Below, piece after piece: positions 6,018-6,509 of a DNA stretch of 6,509 nucleotides (position 1 is the first letter of the stretch; the number at the start of each line of letters is the position of its first letter). The stretch comes from Lachnospiraceae bacterium (GTDB taxonomy: Bacteria; Bacillota_A; Clostridia; Lachnospirales; Lachnospiraceae). The stretch spans positions 1-6,509 of the forward strand of contig JAISHZ010000139.1 of the NCBI GenBank assembly GCA_031262285.1. Reading direction: 5' to 3'. The notes under the pieces were generated by a model. It was not told the origin of the DNA. It saw nothing but the letters and a program-made list of their open reading frames with translations, and made no database searches. The position numbers and the translations under genes are program-made.

Positions 6018-6509
6018 AATCTTCCGTTATCGGAAACGTAATTTCAAACCGTTCGCCGTCATGATCGTATTCCTCTCTCTCACGCAAAACCTCAAATCGT
6101 TCTTTCATGCAGTACGGAATTACCATGCTTGTAACTTCCTCTGCTTTTAACCCCAAACTGCACTGCGCGGCGTAGTGACCGTCGTGTTGAACTTCGCAAT
6201 AGTGATATTCGCCGCATTCGATGCAGCCCTTTTCTTGGGGGCATTTGGCGTATTTGCACTCGCTCCGCCACAGACTTTTGGCACAACCCGGACAACGCCG
6301 TCCATATGCGTCTTTTGCCATCGGTCGTTCTATTTCAATGCCGGGGACGCAACCGTGATAACACAGCCAATTCAAATAAACAAATTGGTTATCCTCTTTA
6401 TGTGCCTCGCATAGGTCACAACGATAACCGCAGGGGAATTTCGACGGGTCGTTCGTCTGCATGATTAGCTGTTCAATTGGGCGGCGAGTATTATCCGGCG
6501 CGGCGATTT
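6016..6509 (-). CDS. Cysteine-rich DUF3795-type protein (5'-partial)
   Basis: The frame is open from the window edge to TAA at 6016-6018. An ATG at 6462 would give 148 residues, but it has no ribosome binding site, and the codons before it read smoothly as IAAPDNTRRPIEQLI, so the true start is probably just outside the window. Numbered from that ATG, there are 14 cysteines in 148 residues: CGYRCDLC (11, 15, 18), C34 and C38, CPGC (57, 60), C69, C74, C80, C83, C89, C101 and C118. The pattern, with CGYRCDLC near the start, a central CPGC, and a late KGCIECGEYHYCE, fits DUF3795-type small cysteine-rich proteins. It is soluble and presumably binds zinc or an iron-sulphur cluster, which is inference. 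It is the first visible gene of a tight operon with the GyrI-like gene, a pairing that suggests a shared role. No reaction is known to me. Confidence 0.8.
   Translation of the reverse strand, partial: IAAPDNTRRPIEQLIMQTNDPSKFPCGYRCDLCEAHKEDNQFVYLNWLCYHGCVPGIEIERPMAKDAYGRRCPGCAKSLWRSECKYAKCPQEKGCIECGEYHYCEVQHDGHYAAQCSLGLKAEEVTSMVIPYCMKERFEVLREREEYDHDGERFEITFPITED

Noticed and set aside
5112..6414. Several open frames on both strands overlapping the GyrI-like and DUF3795-type genes
   Set aside because: They are shadows of the two minus-strand genes, which have good ribosome binding sites and family motifs.

Overview
The window suggests a low-GC, probably anaerobic, member of the Bacillota, most likely of the class Clostridia. 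The support is an AT-rich sequence with AT-only intergenic stretches, strong AGGAG-type ribosome binding sites, a TTG start, sigma-A-type promoters, and a gene set (DUF1848, GyrI-like plus DUF3795, DUF3574-like, a Cache chemoreceptor) that is common in Clostridia. The genus cannot be read from this sequence.

Layout. 1-1540 (minus) holds most of a transmembrane methyl-accepting chemotaxis protein whose C-terminus lies beyond the left edge. Its promoter (1586-1613) faces away from a second promoter (1690-1718, plus). That second promoter leads into a decayed small gene of the DUF6883 type (1735-2058), followed 21 bases later by a calcineurin-like metallophosphoesterase with a TTG start (2080-2904) and a one-helix membrane-anchored DUF3574-like protein (2921-3418). 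These three are spaced like one transcription unit.

3419-3939 has no convincing gene. It is dominated by an array bounded by ACTAGT: two 112-base units at about 90% identity, each with 11-base inverted ends, sharing their 6-base boundary; then an unrelated 135-base segment between ACTAGT sites; then a degenerate, longer third copy that ends a few bases from the next gene. This is the most unusual part of the window and looks like a small palindromic mobile or recombinogenic element.

3940-4794 (minus) is a DUF1848 protein with a C-terminal CX3CX2C cysteine cluster. 4795-5025 is intergenic, with a GC-rich patch and a perfect 10-base-pair inverted repeat. 5026-6509 (minus) is a two-gene operon: an upstream cysteine-rich DUF3795-type protein, which runs off the right edge, and a downstream GyrI-like effector-binding protein with a cysteine-bearing C-terminal domain.

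Taken together this is an accessory-type neighbourhood of small sensory, phosphoesterase and metal- or ligand-binding genes, with one decayed gene and one palindromic repeat array. I do not see a defence system, a complete insertion sequence, a CRISPR array, or rRNA or tRNA genes.
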